From Phoronis australis (Eukaryota > Phoronida > Phoronidae), in NCBI GenBank assembly GCA_002633005.1, contig NMRA01000432.1:226674-290673 (forward strand): a DNA stretch of 64,000 nt. The letters are read 5' to 3'. The notes below the pieces were generated by a model. That model made no database searches, was not told the DNA's origin, and worked only from the letters and a program-made list of their open reading frames with translations. The translations under genes and the position numbers were made by a program. Shown here in pieces: positions 12,801-23,100 of this stretch (position 1 is the first letter of the stretch; each line of letters opens with the position of its first letter).

Positions 12801-13434
12801 TCGGACAAATGAAATTTCTAAATAGCATGCCTGACGGACTGTGTGCACTCCTATTTTCATCGCACCCGTCAGGAGCATGCACAGTGTTAAAAATGGCCAG
12901 TTGCCGATTTCGGCAAATGAACGAAGGGGTGCTTGAAGAATAAGTTTGTTTGTGGGAGTATTTATCCTAGTTGAAAGGAATTAAAGGCATTGACAGCCTC
13001 CTAAGGTGTCCCTCTATGCGCAAAAGGTACTTATAGCAACGTGACTATGACCTTATTGTCATAGTCATAGTTAGTGTAAAGCAAAATTCTTCCTTCCTAT
13101 GCAGCAGCTATAGGAGCTTCACCGTCTTGGAGGCCGGTCGAGATGGTGGTCACTGTCTATACTGCAGCCAGTAGTATAGAGATGGCTAAGTAAGGGATTG
13201 CCTGTGGTGTTTGCCAATTATCAGAGGACCAACTGGTGGCATTTACACTTACTGTGACGACGCGTATGCGGATAAATCAATTTTTGATTTGACAACATTT
13301 TCATATCCCAGATCCATTTGAAACTTTAAATTGCATAAGTTGGAAAAATGCTGCTCAGCCACTAAGAGTCCAAGTTCTTCAAAAAACTAACCTGTCTTAC
13401 TGCAGACGTTAGACTTTCCATTTTTGGCCTTCAT
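1..13434 (-). CDS. DBF4: DBF4 homologue, CDC7 kinase regulatory subunit (3' end outside window)
   Basis: Regulatory subunit that binds and activates CDC7, the kinase that phosphorylates MCM2-7 to fire replication origins in the nucleus. I joined ten coding exons, 13434-13392, 10345-10221, 8762-8589, 6324-6283, 5547-5481, 5198-5112, 4366-4150 (or the identical 4076-3860), 2856-2709, 1551-1364 and 870-1; all junctions are GT-AG and every phase matches, giving at least 653 residues with no stop before the window edge. Domains: motif N at about residues 26-78 (KKIYIDTKG, FFTKDVHYLVTG) continuing to about 163 (SRGKAL, VQNWVKREIG) as the BRCT-like region; motif M at about 181-215 (SPFLKF, YKPNFVQL); motif C zinc finger at 289-308 (GYCECC then HVQSDKH). 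Human DBF4 is about 674 residues, so little is missing. Start: ATG at 13434 is the first Met that joins in phase to motif N. It is divergent from the FMNL gene and probably shares a promoter region with it. Confidence 0.93.
1364..1551 (-). CDS. DBF4: DBF4 exon 9, second half of motif C zinc finger
   Basis: Acceptor ctctgtag, donor GTGAGT, ends in phase 2. It starts HVQSDKHQEFV, supplying the two zinc-binding histidines (302 and 308) that pair with the cysteines of exon 8, so an intron splits the finger. The rest is an acidic linker. Confidence 0.93.
1552..2708. other. DBF4 intron 9 with 25-bp tandem repeat
   Basis: No coding signal. About 1800-2015 holds a minisatellite with a 25-bp unit (GGTTACTCTATGAATCTTGC plus five bases). 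The clearest copies start at 1917, 1942, 1967 and 1992, and more diverged copies lie before them. Nothing recognised between 2020 and 2700. Confidence 0.6.
2709..2856 (-). CDS. DBF4: DBF4 exon 8, first half of motif C zinc finger
   Basis: Acceptor ttcaatttcaacag, donor GTACTG, ends in phase 0. A basic helix (ELRRMREEKRRAELKRGYC) leads into the CECC cysteine pair of the DBF4-type finger. It joins exon 9 to give IDE-HVQSDKH. Spacing is CX2C, nine residues, H, five residues, H. Confidence 0.94.
2857..3758. other. DBF4 intron 8, no recognised feature
   Basis: AT-rich intron. Open frames here overlap exon 8 or are short, and I see no homology. It ends at the 20-bp minisatellite that adjoins exon 7. 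Confidence 0.5.
3759..3860. repeat. 20-bp minisatellite carrying splice-donor sequence
   Basis: Five tandem copies of a 20-bp unit, ccccatcccaactctttacc. In the sense direction of DBF4 (minus) each unit contains GGTAAAGAG. The copy nearest exon 7 supplies the real donor (AG|GTAAAG), so the array is a ladder of near-identical donors every 20 nt. Two and a half further units lie at 4101-4150 beside the second exon copy. Confidence 0.9.
3860..4076 (-). CDS. DBF4: DBF4 exon 7, copy A (motif M), downstream copy
   Basis: Acceptor atcttgcag, donor GTAAAG, 217 nt. It encodes VKHLQSPFLKFESTTKQYK and onward, the DBF4 motif M that docks on CDC7. It is identical to copy B at 4150-4366. At 217 nt the exon is not a multiple of three, so splicing both copies together shifts frame and soon meets a stop; only one copy can be used. 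Confidence 0.8.
4100..4100. other. Single N between the two exon 7 copies
   Basis: The only ambiguous base I noticed in the window. It sits exactly where the sequence of copy A's upstream flank (caagctatt) breaks into the minisatellite that follows copy B, as expected for an assembly join. Confidence 0.9.
4150..4366 (-). CDS. DBF4: DBF4 exon 7, copy B (motif M), upstream copy
   Basis: Identical to 3860-4076 over the exon and about 24 bp of upstream intron. This copy's 5' flank continues into unique sequence, so it is probably the correctly placed exon. Exon 6 (phase 1) joins it in frame (PTK-VKHLQ), and its end (AG) joins the C of exon 8 as Ser. Confidence 0.85.
4367..5111. other. DBF4 intron 6 with AGTAGGAAAA repeats
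   Basis: Two clusters of the purine motif gtaggaaaaa, about 4584-4660 and 4905-4990, about 320 bp apart. Otherwise no recognised feature. Confidence 0.5.
5112..5198 (-). CDS. DBF4: DBF4 exon 6, end of BRCT-like region
   Basis: Acceptor ttttttgcag, donor GTAATT. Codons VQNWVKREIGKLPSC then a Lys/Thr-rich linker. The first two bases complete an Ala codon from exon 5. An alternative acceptor eight bases further in would break the phase, so this one is chosen. Confidence 0.9.
5481..5547 (-). CDS. DBF4: DBF4 exon 5, BRCT-like region
   Basis: 67-nt exon, acceptor gtttttag, donor GTCAGT. It encodes FRGTTDVIANAQKWNVRVV and SFT, the stretch between SRGKAL and VQNWV; phase 1 at its end is satisfied by exon 6. 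Confidence 0.88.
6283..6324 (-). CDS. DBF4: DBF4 exon 4, short SRGKAL exon
   Basis: 42-nt in-frame exon, acceptor tttcttttcag, donor GTATGG, encoding ESRGKALAQKARSK. SRGKAL is a well conserved DBF4 signature just after motif N. Confidence 0.9.
6496..6665 (+). mobile_element. Left arm of composite foldback element
   Basis: Arm built of imperfect ~20-bp subrepeats around (a)caggaccgcc and catgaccgcc. It is homologous in inverted orientation to 8219-8403, and both arms match the compact palindromic element at 28116-28478. The outer end reads gtgacaaacaacatggccgc. Confidence 0.75.
7493..7631 (-). mobile_element. tRNA-derived SINE, copy 1
   Basis: On the minus strand TGGTTAGCACAC matches a pol III A box and GTTTGATTCCCGGG a B box, about 35 nt apart, preceded by GGGGCAATTGAA. 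This is the tRNA-like head of a SINE. It aligns with 7884-8021 in the same orientation. Confidence 0.65.
7884..8021 (-). mobile_element. tRNA-derived SINE, copy 2
   Basis: Same unit as 7493-7631, about 390 bp away. Minus strand TTGGTTAGCACC (A box) and GGTTTGATTCTC (B box). The shared upstream part gaatcatatgagcct shows that homology extends beyond the tRNA-like head. Confidence 0.65.
8219..8403 (-). mobile_element. Right arm of composite foldback element
   Basis: Inverted counterpart of 6496-6665, ending atttctcacccgt, which matches the terminus gtttcttacccgt at 28478. Subrepeats such as tggcggtcatgttcagt and ggtggtcctag are seen. Confidence 0.75.
8589..8762 (-). CDS. DBF4: DBF4 exon 3, second half of motif N
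   Basis: Acceptor ctgtcatag, donor GTAAGC, 58 codons in phase 0. Begins CIEKFFTKDVHYLVTGQKEC, matching the xFLSKDxxYLxT core of motif N, followed by a Ser/Pro-rich linker. Confidence 0.94.
9479..9735 (-). mobile_element. Degenerate retroelement 3' end with (ATT)n tail
   Basis: On the minus strand tcctctttaaataaagtt runs into an (ATT)n microsatellite (9484-9509), the layout of a LINE-type or SINE 3' end. The other side is A-rich with (AAAT)n at 9700-9730. No coding part is left. Confidence 0.5.
10221..10345 (-). CDS. DBF4: DBF4 exon 2, start of motif N
   Basis: Acceptor cttatttttcag, donor GTAAGT, 125 nt. Encodes KPLLSKKIYIDTKGQTG and the LEKDLALLGA strand-helix of motif N. The first GT completes a Gly codon from exon 1. 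Confidence 0.94.
10679..11368 (+). repeat. Dispersed ~690-bp repeat, copy A (DBF4 intron 1)
   Basis: Aligns over nearly its full length, in the same orientation, with 60027-60706 in FMNL intron 23. Landmarks in both: gtggatttcgctgaa, gattatttgtcatag-like gttgatttgtcatagaaa, aatcgaccgagg, and a closing ggaggccact. No open frame of note and no terminal inverted repeat seen. Probably a non-autonomous element of unknown class. Confidence 0.75.
12455..12588. mobile_element. 116-bp palindromic MITE with 9-bp target duplication
   Basis: Arms 12464-12514 and 12529-12579 pair at 49 of 51 positions around a 14-nt loop; termini are GGCACT...AGTGCC. Both flanks carry the same CTGTTAAAA (12455-12463 and 12580-12588). 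A perfect 9-bp duplication suits the Mutator-like superfamily, but other groups are possible. Confidence 0.88.
13392..13434 (-). CDS. DBF4: DBF4 exon 1, start codon
   Basis: ATG at 13434 followed by 14 basic codons (KAKNGKSNVCSKT), donor GTTAGT. The single trailing G joins GT of exon 2 as Gly. The upstream frame shows no conserved sequence, and the position facing the FMNL start supports this as the start. Confidence 0.85.
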
Positions 13435-13651
13435 CCTTGGAAAAGAATGGCAGAGTGTTAGCACCTGTTTTTGTTCTGGATTTTGGACAAAACTTTTGGA
13501 ATTAAATGTCCGATTGTCCCAACTTTGGTACTAAAATTAGAATTCTGCACCAGTGATGTTATGGGACGCCATTCAGTGATAAGAAAGAGAAAAATGACGA
13601 CAAACGAAGCTAAAATTAAAATTTAAATGGTTCAGAGAGCACAACAATCGT

Positions 13652-13660
13652 CCGCCATTG
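13652..13660 (+). promoter_or_regulatory. YY1-like site
   Basis: CCGCCATTG resembles the YY1 core (CCGCCATnTT) and lies only a few bases from the E2F pair. A weak call from a short motif. Confidence 0.35.
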
Positions 13661-13663
13661 CGC

Positions 13664-13690
13664 TTTCCCGCCAACTTCCTTGGCGGGAGG
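13664..13690. promoter_or_regulatory. Palindromic pair of E2F-type sites
   Basis: TTTCCCGCCAA at 13664-13674 matches the E2F consensus TTTSSCGC. Ten bases on, TTGGCGGGAGG is the same site inverted, giving CCCGCCAACTTCCTTGGCGGG-type dyad symmetry. DBF4 genes are G1/S induced, so E2F control is expected; whether FMNL shares it is unknown. Confidence 0.7.
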
Positions 13691-14068
13691 CAATGTTTTT
13701 GTGATTCGCATTCTTAAAGAGTTGAGTATTTCAACCAGACTTTCCAAATGCAATGTTACATAAATAAACGTTTTTTCCAAACAAGAATGTTTTTCATACC
13801 ATTTTCACATGTTGTAGCAAATTATATTTTTCATGACTGTGCTATTGTCAATGTACAGCGACGAGTCTCGAATCTCGTTATGAAACGAGATGAAGGGTGT
13901 ACTTCCGGCCTAGTTTTTGAAAGTTGTTTCTCTAAAATCAAAAAGTCGCCATGTAAGTTGAAAAAACAGGATCGTTTTCGTCACATATTTTTGTATATAT
14001 AGAAAACTTACCTTTTAGCTGACTGGATATATTTTCAAACCAATATTCTCACCAGAAAAGTCGGATTT

Positions 14069-14191
14069 ATGGGTGCCGCAGAGTCGACTTCGGATCACTA
14101 CCGTTCAGATTTCAGATCGACAAACATGCCGATCCGACTCCCAATGCCTGACTCATCCGAGGAGTTGGAGCGAAGATTCACCAAAGTATTG
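14069..14191 (+). CDS. FMNL: FMNL exon 1, myristoylation signal and start of GBD
   Basis: Starts MGAAESTS; Gly2 with Ser6 fits the N-myristoylation consensus known for FMNL2/3. Then [18 protein letters not shown], aligned with the FMNL N-terminus. Donor GTAAGT, phase 0. Confidence 0.95.
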
Positions 14192-17100
14192 GTAAGTTCA
14201 TTCTTTATTCATTTTTATCATTCAAACTGGAAAGCGTCACAGCAATTTTTGAAAACTGACAATTATCTTTGGCTACTGTTACTTGAAATTGATATTGAGC
14301 CATTGCCATTGCACTGTATTGCAGTGCATTGCACTGATTGACATAAATTTACATGTTGAACAATATTGGGTTGGTCAGCTCATGATAGTCAACACTTGCC
14401 AATATAATGCTGATATCTGGAAAGTGAAGTATCTGGGAACATTTAGTTTCATGGGCTCATCTTTCCTTTGTTCAAGTAATATTTTATTTCTGATTAAACG
14501 AGATGGTACATGTAAAGATTGTTGTTTTCTTGATGCTGTGCCTGTGATGAATGATGTGGTACTACTGGTGATTGTTCAAACCTCCCAGCACTCAGTCTCA
14601 GGGTTCAGGTGTGTTATGTTTTGAGTCCCAAGGGACATGGTGTATGAATAATCAAAAACTAGGTTCTTCGCTAAATGTTTTATCCTATGTTGATCAGTTG
14701 AAATCAAAACAGCCCTATTAAGAGTGTTATTGGTGTTTCAAAGCTGATTAATTAGATGGTGACACGTCCTAATGAAGTCTGTATGCCGGAAGATTTTCTG
14801 TAAATTACGCTTAACCCTGGATAATTTATCGTAGTTGTGTACCTTTTGAGTGAAGATGGACACAAATACTCTTGCAATTAACATTTTTAATAGTCCTTTG
14901 TCAACGAAATTGAGTACTGAATTCCATTATCAGTCAGCAAGTCAGTGTGCTTGAGGTCAAACACAAATGTACAGAGAGTTATGAAAAGGTCATCCATCTG
15001 CCAGCCATGCCAAGAGGCAGTAACAGAAATGGGGAACGTGTCTAATGATTAATATGCATTTGTCAAAATTTCAACATATTGTCAAAGCGAACAAAAATCT
15101 CAAGATCCTATCTTGGTTTTTGATGGACATCAATGACCTCCATGCTATAAGTTTCAATTTGGGCTGGTTATGCTTTGTTTTGTGTTTTGACCTTGGATTC
15201 CCAATGTTAACGAGCAAGTGAGTCCAGGAGCCAGCTTTGATGGCGTTACAGTTTATAAAGAATGGTGAGTTAAGGTGGTTGGGTAATTAAATTGGTCAGC
15301 ATAGGATATCGCTGTGACTTTCTTCCTCTTGCTAGGTCACTCACACTTAATTCAGTTATGGTATTTAGAGTTCTGCTGTGTGTTTAAAATGTGCTCATTA
15401 CTAAGCCATAGGGATCACTTAATTGATATGCCCTTGTCAGATGCATTTGTCAAAATTTCAACATTATCGAAGGCAGTAATCGACTAGTGCCTTCAGCTTT
15501 TTACCATTTCAGCTCAATGTCAGCAATTATTGTATCAGGGTCAATCCAGCTTTAATAGTTTTCTGACTATTGTGTTGTAAGATACTGTATTGGCTTCTCA
15601 TTGTTATTTGACCATTGGTACTAGTAGATGAATCTCACATTCATTCATATTATAAGCCCCGATTCAAAATTACTGGTAGCACATTGTAATGACGGAGCAT
15701 TGTATTATGCATAATTTAACTGACTGAAGTTTTTAGGCTTTTGTGGTAAAATGACCCATAGTAGTATTTTTGTAGAATGAGTCTCCTTCCTTCCAATACG
15801 GCAACTCCCCTGTTTTGCAGAGTTACGGTTATTGGGAAAGTGAAACTCCCAGACTTGAAAACTGAGTGGATTAAATTGTAGAGTTGCACAATTCCCCTGC
15901 AATGGAAAATGTTAACTCCTCTCAACGAGAATAATCACTGGAGGTTGCGACATGCAACCGAAGTGGTCATTCTAGAATGCGATTCCTGCTATCTGGTGTT
16001 TAATCCTGAGAACTGGCGGTAACTTTATTGTCGTTATTGGAGAGTTCATTAAAATTGTAAGTGTTGTGATACAATTTCAATAGACCGGAATTTTGCTAAA
16101 ATGAGGAAACATTGTTGAATTTCAATTGACCAGTTTTTCTAAAATGGGAAAACAATTGAATTTCAGTTGACTGGAGTTGCTAAAGTGGGAAACAATAAAA
16201 TGGGAAAACAATATTGAATTTCAGTAGACCAGAGTTTCACTAAGATAGGAAAGCAATATTGAAAACTGTTCCATACAGTATTGACAAATGTTGCTGTCAA
16301 TAATAACACCCGTGGCTTTTAATATTGGTGAATTTTTTCAAATATTTTTTCTGATGTTGTTAGTGGTTAATTTCAATTTTTATTCCAAGATATGCTTGAC
16401 TCTATTTAAAAACTAGTGCCTTGCTAGATCTTGCGACACTTCGCCGACCCTGTCATCACAAGCCAGTAACTTTCATGTTGGATTAAGTGAGTCAACATGT
16501 CTTTTCCCAAAAACAGTCTTGTGCCAATGGGGTATGGCACTTAGGCCTACTGGTATGTCTAGTCACCATATTTGCTTTGGCACCAAACAAATTGCTCATT
16601 TCTGTTGTGTGTTTGATTTCATCTGTCCAGGACAATATTGAACACTGTAGGGTCCTCACATGAGATGTTAATTTATTCATTCTTTACTGTTTTCATTCAT
16701 GCCAGTGCATAAAGAACTTGTAGAAATATTTATATTTCAACCCGAAACCTAATTGTCTTTTTAGTTTGATTCTGATATTTCAGCATTCCCAATGAGATAG
16801 ATTGTTTTCAGAAGTGGGTGTGTCTCTGTTTCCATAAAATACTGGTAGGGACAACTCAATCCCATGTTCTTTTAATTTCATGGGTGACCTTCAGAATTAT
16901 TAACCTTTTTAGCGAATCGACTAGAGAACAACTTTGGATGTAAACTCACGAGTTTGTTTTAGGATTACTTTAATGTCTTTAGTTGGTCCAACTGTAAAAC
17001 GGCTCTCAGTGTTGCAATGTTTGCCTAATGCTAGGTTCAAGATTTTCCTCGTGTTTTTGCCTCTATGTATTTGCTAAGAAGACTGATGAGCTGGAATGAT

Positions 17101-20100
17101 CACCAAAACTACATGGTGGTCCAAACCTTAGTGTTACTGATTTAATCACTGAATACTGTTAAGCATATTGAAATGCTGTCACTCCCTGTTGTCTTGTAAA
17201 TGGTTAGGATTTCCTTGGTAGAAATTCCTGACTGAATAACCCCACTGCTAAGATGTTGACCTAAGTGAGTTGCCAAGTATTTACAGGCGTAGGGCTGTAT
17301 CACAATCAGTGGCCATTATGCTTAGATGGAGTCTTGAAAACATGCTTTCTTGGTTTCACAACCAGATGGATAATATTTTGGCTGATATTGTGTATTCATT
17401 GTTGATATGATTCTGTAATTTATACAGACAAAGATAATCTTTGCAAACAAAAAATTGCTTGTTTTAACTTAATTGATTAACTTACTGTTGTCAAATTGCT
17501 GTTGTTCAACTCAAGCATTAGAAATAACTGATTATTGCTTCAACAATGGCATTTTATTTTTGATAGCACTTTCAGTAGCAGCAAAGTCACCCATGATGGA
17601 AATGGTTGCTAGGGTGAATGTTGGTGATGCGTTGAGGTACTGCTGCTGTTTTTATGAGATTTTGTTACTAGGTTACTCACATTCAAAGGACACACAAGAG
17701 GAAGAAAAGACCTGGTTGTTTGTTATTGTCTCAATCAAATGAATTTCAGTGTTTACCACAACTAAAAAACCCAAGTGTGTGAACACTAACCCATGTGTCA
17801 TAATTGTGCAGTGGTTGATGGAGCTTTGTTGTGCTGTACAAGTGCACGTAAAGCAGAAAATATATTGTTTAGGATACCAATGCCTTTCCCCAAGTTAGTC
17901 TTAGTCATCATTTTTTTAACAGGTTGTGAACAAATTGTGGCTTGAACTGACAAAGATGAAAAGCATGTTATGGCAGCACGCTAAGTGGGTCGCGGAAAAC
18001 ACTATTGCAGAAATTGAATGTATTGTAATTCCAATTCTTTTTTAATGTGATGAGCGAAGAAGCAAGCCATGGCTGTCTTGTGGACATCAGATTGTGTTTT
18101 GACCACTTGTGCCAAACTTGTGATTTCACTTAAAGATTTTTGACTTGTCTGCCAATCTGCTGTTTGTAGGGCGGAACTGTGTTTGTTCAATATGTTTGCA
18201 GAAATGCTCACTAAAAATCCATTCCACCTACAATCCATCCAGAAACCTGTTTTGCCATTGCATGGAATCCTTGAATCCTGGTGTGTTATATACATTGAAA
18301 ATAACCTGTTATAAATTGTAGCCTTTATGGGTGAGATAAAGATGTCAAGTTGTGGGTTGGTTTACTATCACGTTATCATTGCTTGTGCTTGGCTGTAGCC
18401 AGTATTAAAGTAGTGACATTCTCAAGTGAAAGGGTTCAGAGGAAGTACCTGTTGGTATAACACAACTGTAAATCAGGGCTGCCAACCCAGTAACAGCATA
18501 ATCTGTAACCTTCGTGTTAAAATCCGTATTTTGCAATGAAAACTTGTAAGATTTCCAGTATCTTCAGAAAGTTTAAATTTCAATTGCACGAATGTTTGAT
18601 ACATTTACCAAAACAACAGTTTTCAATTTCAAACTGTGCTTAACTATGAAAGTAACATCACAAGAGAAGTCTGTTCATAACATCAATGTTTTTCGGCGTT
18701 TTCTGTTGAGCTGATTTTTACTCACACTACCACGGCACCACAAATCTGGATATCTCGCAATTCCTTGGGCATATTCCTGGACCGTGCCTTTGCGCCATTA
18801 GCACTTAAAAAATAAAAAGGTGCCTCCGGGTGTATCTTTTAAAATGCAACACTCTTACAAAAATGCAGGATTCTAGTCAACTTATAGCCAGTGAAGGAAA
18901 ACACGAATGTTCTTATTTCGATTGCCCTTAGGGTTTCTGTTTCATATCTTACCACTTTGATTGCACTAATTCTGGTGGGCACAACTTTTTGAAAAAAGTT
19001 CATTTTTTATCATCAGGTGAGCCCAAAGGGCACAGGTTCAAATCTGGTCAGGAATATCCCCGATTCCTCCGATCCATTCCGATGTTGTAGGCACCAGGTT
19101 TCTGAGTATTGAAGTCAGCGTGACAAGACGCAGTGAATTCCTTTTCTTGAAATTTCAATCTCATCAGCTTAACATGATTTTCAAAGCGTTCGATGTCGCA
19201 GAATGCAAAACCCAAGTAAGCACATTTACAGTATCACCAGTCATTAAGTCAGTCCTTCAAAAAGTAGTTGTAATTGACCTATCGCCATTGGGATATTTCT
19301 TATGCAAATTCATTATACCGTACACTAATACTCAAGTTACGTCCTTTTGGTCAGATCTTTTGTTTTCAACTGTTTCCATCACTCGATCTTCACTGATCTG
19401 GCCCTTCGAAAGTCTGAAAAGTTCAAAGGTTATTTTTTAACTTTTGAAGAGAAATAAATGCTCAGTCAGAATAAGAATTAGAAACGTTTATTTTATACAG
19501 GTCTTGGCCTCATAATGCAGTTTACATTACAACTTTACAATGATAACACGCTCTTGGGCACTGTTGCTCTTGAAGTATATAACGCCAGGCTTTTTAGTTC
19601 ATAAAAATCATGGCTTTGAAATAATCTAACTACTCTGGCATCACCTGTTATATTCGTCAGCAAATTTCGGCGCGCATCACCAAGGACATGGCAGTGACAC
19701 ATAATATGAGTCTCGTTTTCAATTTGACCAGTAATTCCCAAAGTCGGTAACATTTGAAAATCTTGTAGGTCTTCAAGGTATGTAGGATATGGATAAATCT
19801 GTGGGGAACAGTTTCCTTTGACAATTTCCCTCATGTTTGATTAACACATTTTGCTGGTGATCATTGTTTGCAAGAGGATCAAACACATTAATGCATTCCG
19901 CACCAATTCTTTAGTTGAAGTCAAGAAAATCTCCCACTTTTCAGTTTGATATCAGTTTAATTCAACAAGGAGTTCCTTATCTTGTTCTTTTTATTCTCTA
20001 TCTTTGAGAAATTTACAAAATATGCAAAACTATGCTGAAGTGCAAGAACAATTTCGTCTTTTATCATATACAGTATAAAACAATTTTCTTCCTGGGCAGG

Positions 20101-23100
20101 AAGGGTGTATCACTCTTCCCAACGCCTGAAGGGGGTAAACAACATTTTCCTTTTTGAGGTTAAGTTCACAAAAAAATTCAGATTCTCAGTTATCTTAGAA
20201 ATTCTTTTTTTCATCAATAATTGCTGTTCCCCTGGAATGTTTAAACTGTTCATGAATTTAACAAGCAGAAAGTGACATAAACGGCCTGGTTCCGCTTTCA
20301 TTTCAACTGAGGTCATTTGTGTTTGCTCATTGAAATTAAATTCAGAACTTGGATACGGATTTTTTGTGGGTCTTCTTATATAAAAATTGTTATTTTTCTC
20401 TTTAAATCTGGTCCCTAATTTTTGAAATCCTAGATTGTTCCTGGCGGGGAGGAGAACTGGGCTGAGGTCTGTAGACACAAGAATTGTGATCTCATGAAGC
20501 AAAATAGTGTGATCAGGTATTTCTCTTGTAGTGCAAAGCAATATCTCGCGAAGTCTTGTGTGATCTTGCATGTCTGTGGAAGGCATGCCAGTTTACTTTC
20601 AGTTGGGAATACTGGTAAACCTTTGTGACAACACTGACTAGTCAGGTCAATATTTAGAATACAGATATATTATACATCATCGGATTTGAACAGTTGATGT
20701 AAAACAAAATTTTACACAACTTTATCTGATTAGCAAAGTGTGGGTCCCTGTTCCCTCTTGTAGTGTTGTTCCATGGTAGTACTGTTGTATTCATCACAAT
20801 ATACCATAGCCATTTCAGTTGAGGCTAATCTCTTGAACTAACCATTATGACCCAACGATAGCTAGGGTTACACCAGAACTGTTCCACCTTTCTCTGTACA
20901 ATAACCCAGTAAACAAGACATTACTTTCTGTTATGGTCACTGTACTTATGACATGACCAGCTTATGAAAGCACAAACATTGTCCCCACAAGACCTGACTT
21001 GCTGCCCTTTTTTGACATTTTTGTGGGATCGCCAGGAAAATACACAATTGTTGTATTGATAACCATTTCCTGGTTTTGATGGCTTTTGCTTATCTCATAA
21101 TTGAATTTAGTAATTATTTTGTGTTTGTTTTTATGATGAATCCTATTATTGATGCAAGCATTTCAATTTGAATTGAGTGGGTGCACATTTACTACCGTCA
21201 GTTCTGTCCAGACTATGGTACATGTGCATATTTAGACCTATTCGCTTGTACTATGAAGGTATACTTGTATCCTGAATTAGGTGCACATGTGAGACAGTGG
21301 TAAGTTTGGTAAATGTGTGACTATCGCATAGACAACAGCACCTGCCCTGTTTCAGATGGATTCGATCAACAATGCACATCCTAGTAGGCTTGTATTGTTT
21401 TTGTGTATTTTGTCTTCTTCCCTCCTATCCTCCAAACTGATATGAAAGGTGGCAGTTGTGTCCCTACTGGGGAGAGCATTTCTCTCTTGCTTTGCACCCT
21501 CTAGAAGCTGTTTTCCAGCATTGCTGCCTTCAGTGGGAGTATTTAAAATTATAGTGATGATGATCTCATGCATCCGTGCTGTATTCAATGCAGATGGTGG
21601 GTGCATAACAACGCCCTGCGCTGCTCTTGAAACTTTTGTAGTTATTGTGACATCAGTGGATATTGTCGTTATAAAAGGAATTACTTTCTTGAAATGGGAC
21701 CCACTGTATGCTTGCTCAATGTTTCTTCCTGAACAGTGTGAAAGGATAATGATACTGACTGCACAGTTTGGTGGCATGTTAACTATTGCAGCAGTAACTG
21801 TGCTAATTGACTGAATTGCTTGCCAATTAGCGTTCAAGCTGTCCTCTCAAAATAACTTTGGAAAGTGTTAGTCTTGTTGCTGGCTGTCTAACCACAGCCT
21901 TGGATATTTTGAACATGTTTTTCCAAACTGCTGCAGTTTTATTGATTTCGCGTTTGCGGCTGTATGTCTGCAAACCTGATTAATTACTGGTAGTCTGTGT
22001 GCTATACTCAGTGTTGCATGTACTCTGATTAATTACTGGTAGTCTGTGTGCTATACTCAGTGTTGCATGTACTCTCATCTAATATCAGTTGCCTCTAATG
22101 AATTGTCTTCCATGTTTGCCACAGTAATCTTGTGTTTCATAACTTGACTTTCATTAGCGAGACCTACCATTCTTGGAAAATTTTCAGTTTCATTTCAAAC
22201 AATTTAATAAATCGGTTTATTTGAAAAATAGATGATGTGAGATTTCACTTGCACATTACTGGTTAGGTGATAAAATAATGCAAGGCCAAAATAACGTATT
22301 TATTCCTGTTCTGTGTTCTTTCTGAAACTGATCAATTGATGCAGTGATGTGCGGGGTTCTCTCCTGTTGCAAGTGAGGGCACGTGTACCTGAAGTAAGAG
22401 ATTCACTGATTTTGGTATCCAAATGCATACATTTTCACTGATTAAGGTATAGAAATGGGTCATTTGTTTAAGTTAAGTGTGGCAATGGGCGTAACATAAT
22501 AGTTTTGGTGTTTGTTGAGTCTTTCATACTAACGTTGACGTGTTGATGTTTTGGGGAGTTGTGGCCGGTATGAACGCTTAATTTCGATCAGTTAATTTCA
22601 CAGTAAAGATGGATTTAAGAGCGGAGCGTCAACGCTGCGGTGCTGTATTAACGGTCAACTTCGGTCCCATCGAAGTTATCGCCAGGTGCCATTGTTATTG
22701 TCAACAAGTGCAGGGTAGTGCCGTCGCTAATAGTTGCTTATGTACTAGTAATTACCAATCAATTTAAAATTAAGTTTTATGTCAATTACCACCTGTAAAT
22801 GTATCCAAATTGTCACATTAAAAAATCTTAGCTTGCAACCTTGCGATTACTTCGATGATAACATTGTCACCTACCGATCACTTTGAAGTCAGTTAACTAC
22901 CAAAGCCAGTGTGAACAGTTTACTTAACTTCGCAGTTTACGTCGACGCTTCGCTCAGTCCGGCGTTAAGTCGGTATGAAAAGGCCTAATATGGTGGGCTT
23001 TTTTACAATTCCTAGGAATATGCATGGGTCATCTTTTGATCTCATGGAAGCACACTTATTCCCATTTTTTTCTGAAAAACTGCCATTGGAGTGATGTTCA

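Larger units (their letters stand above)
13435..14068. promoter_or_regulatory. Divergent DBF4/FMNL promoter interval
   Basis: 634 bp between the two opposing start codons, so it holds both 5' leaders and promoters. The GC-rich part around 13650-13690 is the likeliest core. No TATA box is evident in the core. Open frames in the interval look like untranslated leader. Transcription starts cannot be placed from sequence alone. Confidence 0.75.

Noticed and set aside
13748-14002. 84-codon plus frame upstream of FMNL
   Set aside because: In the promoter/leader interval; no homology and ends before the clear FMNL start.
21352-21837. 161-codon minus frame with a 121-codon plus frame opposite
   Set aside because: The minus frame does not begin with ATG (its first codon is TTG), no domain is recognised, and neither strand has splice or context support; possibly an old element, but unsupported.
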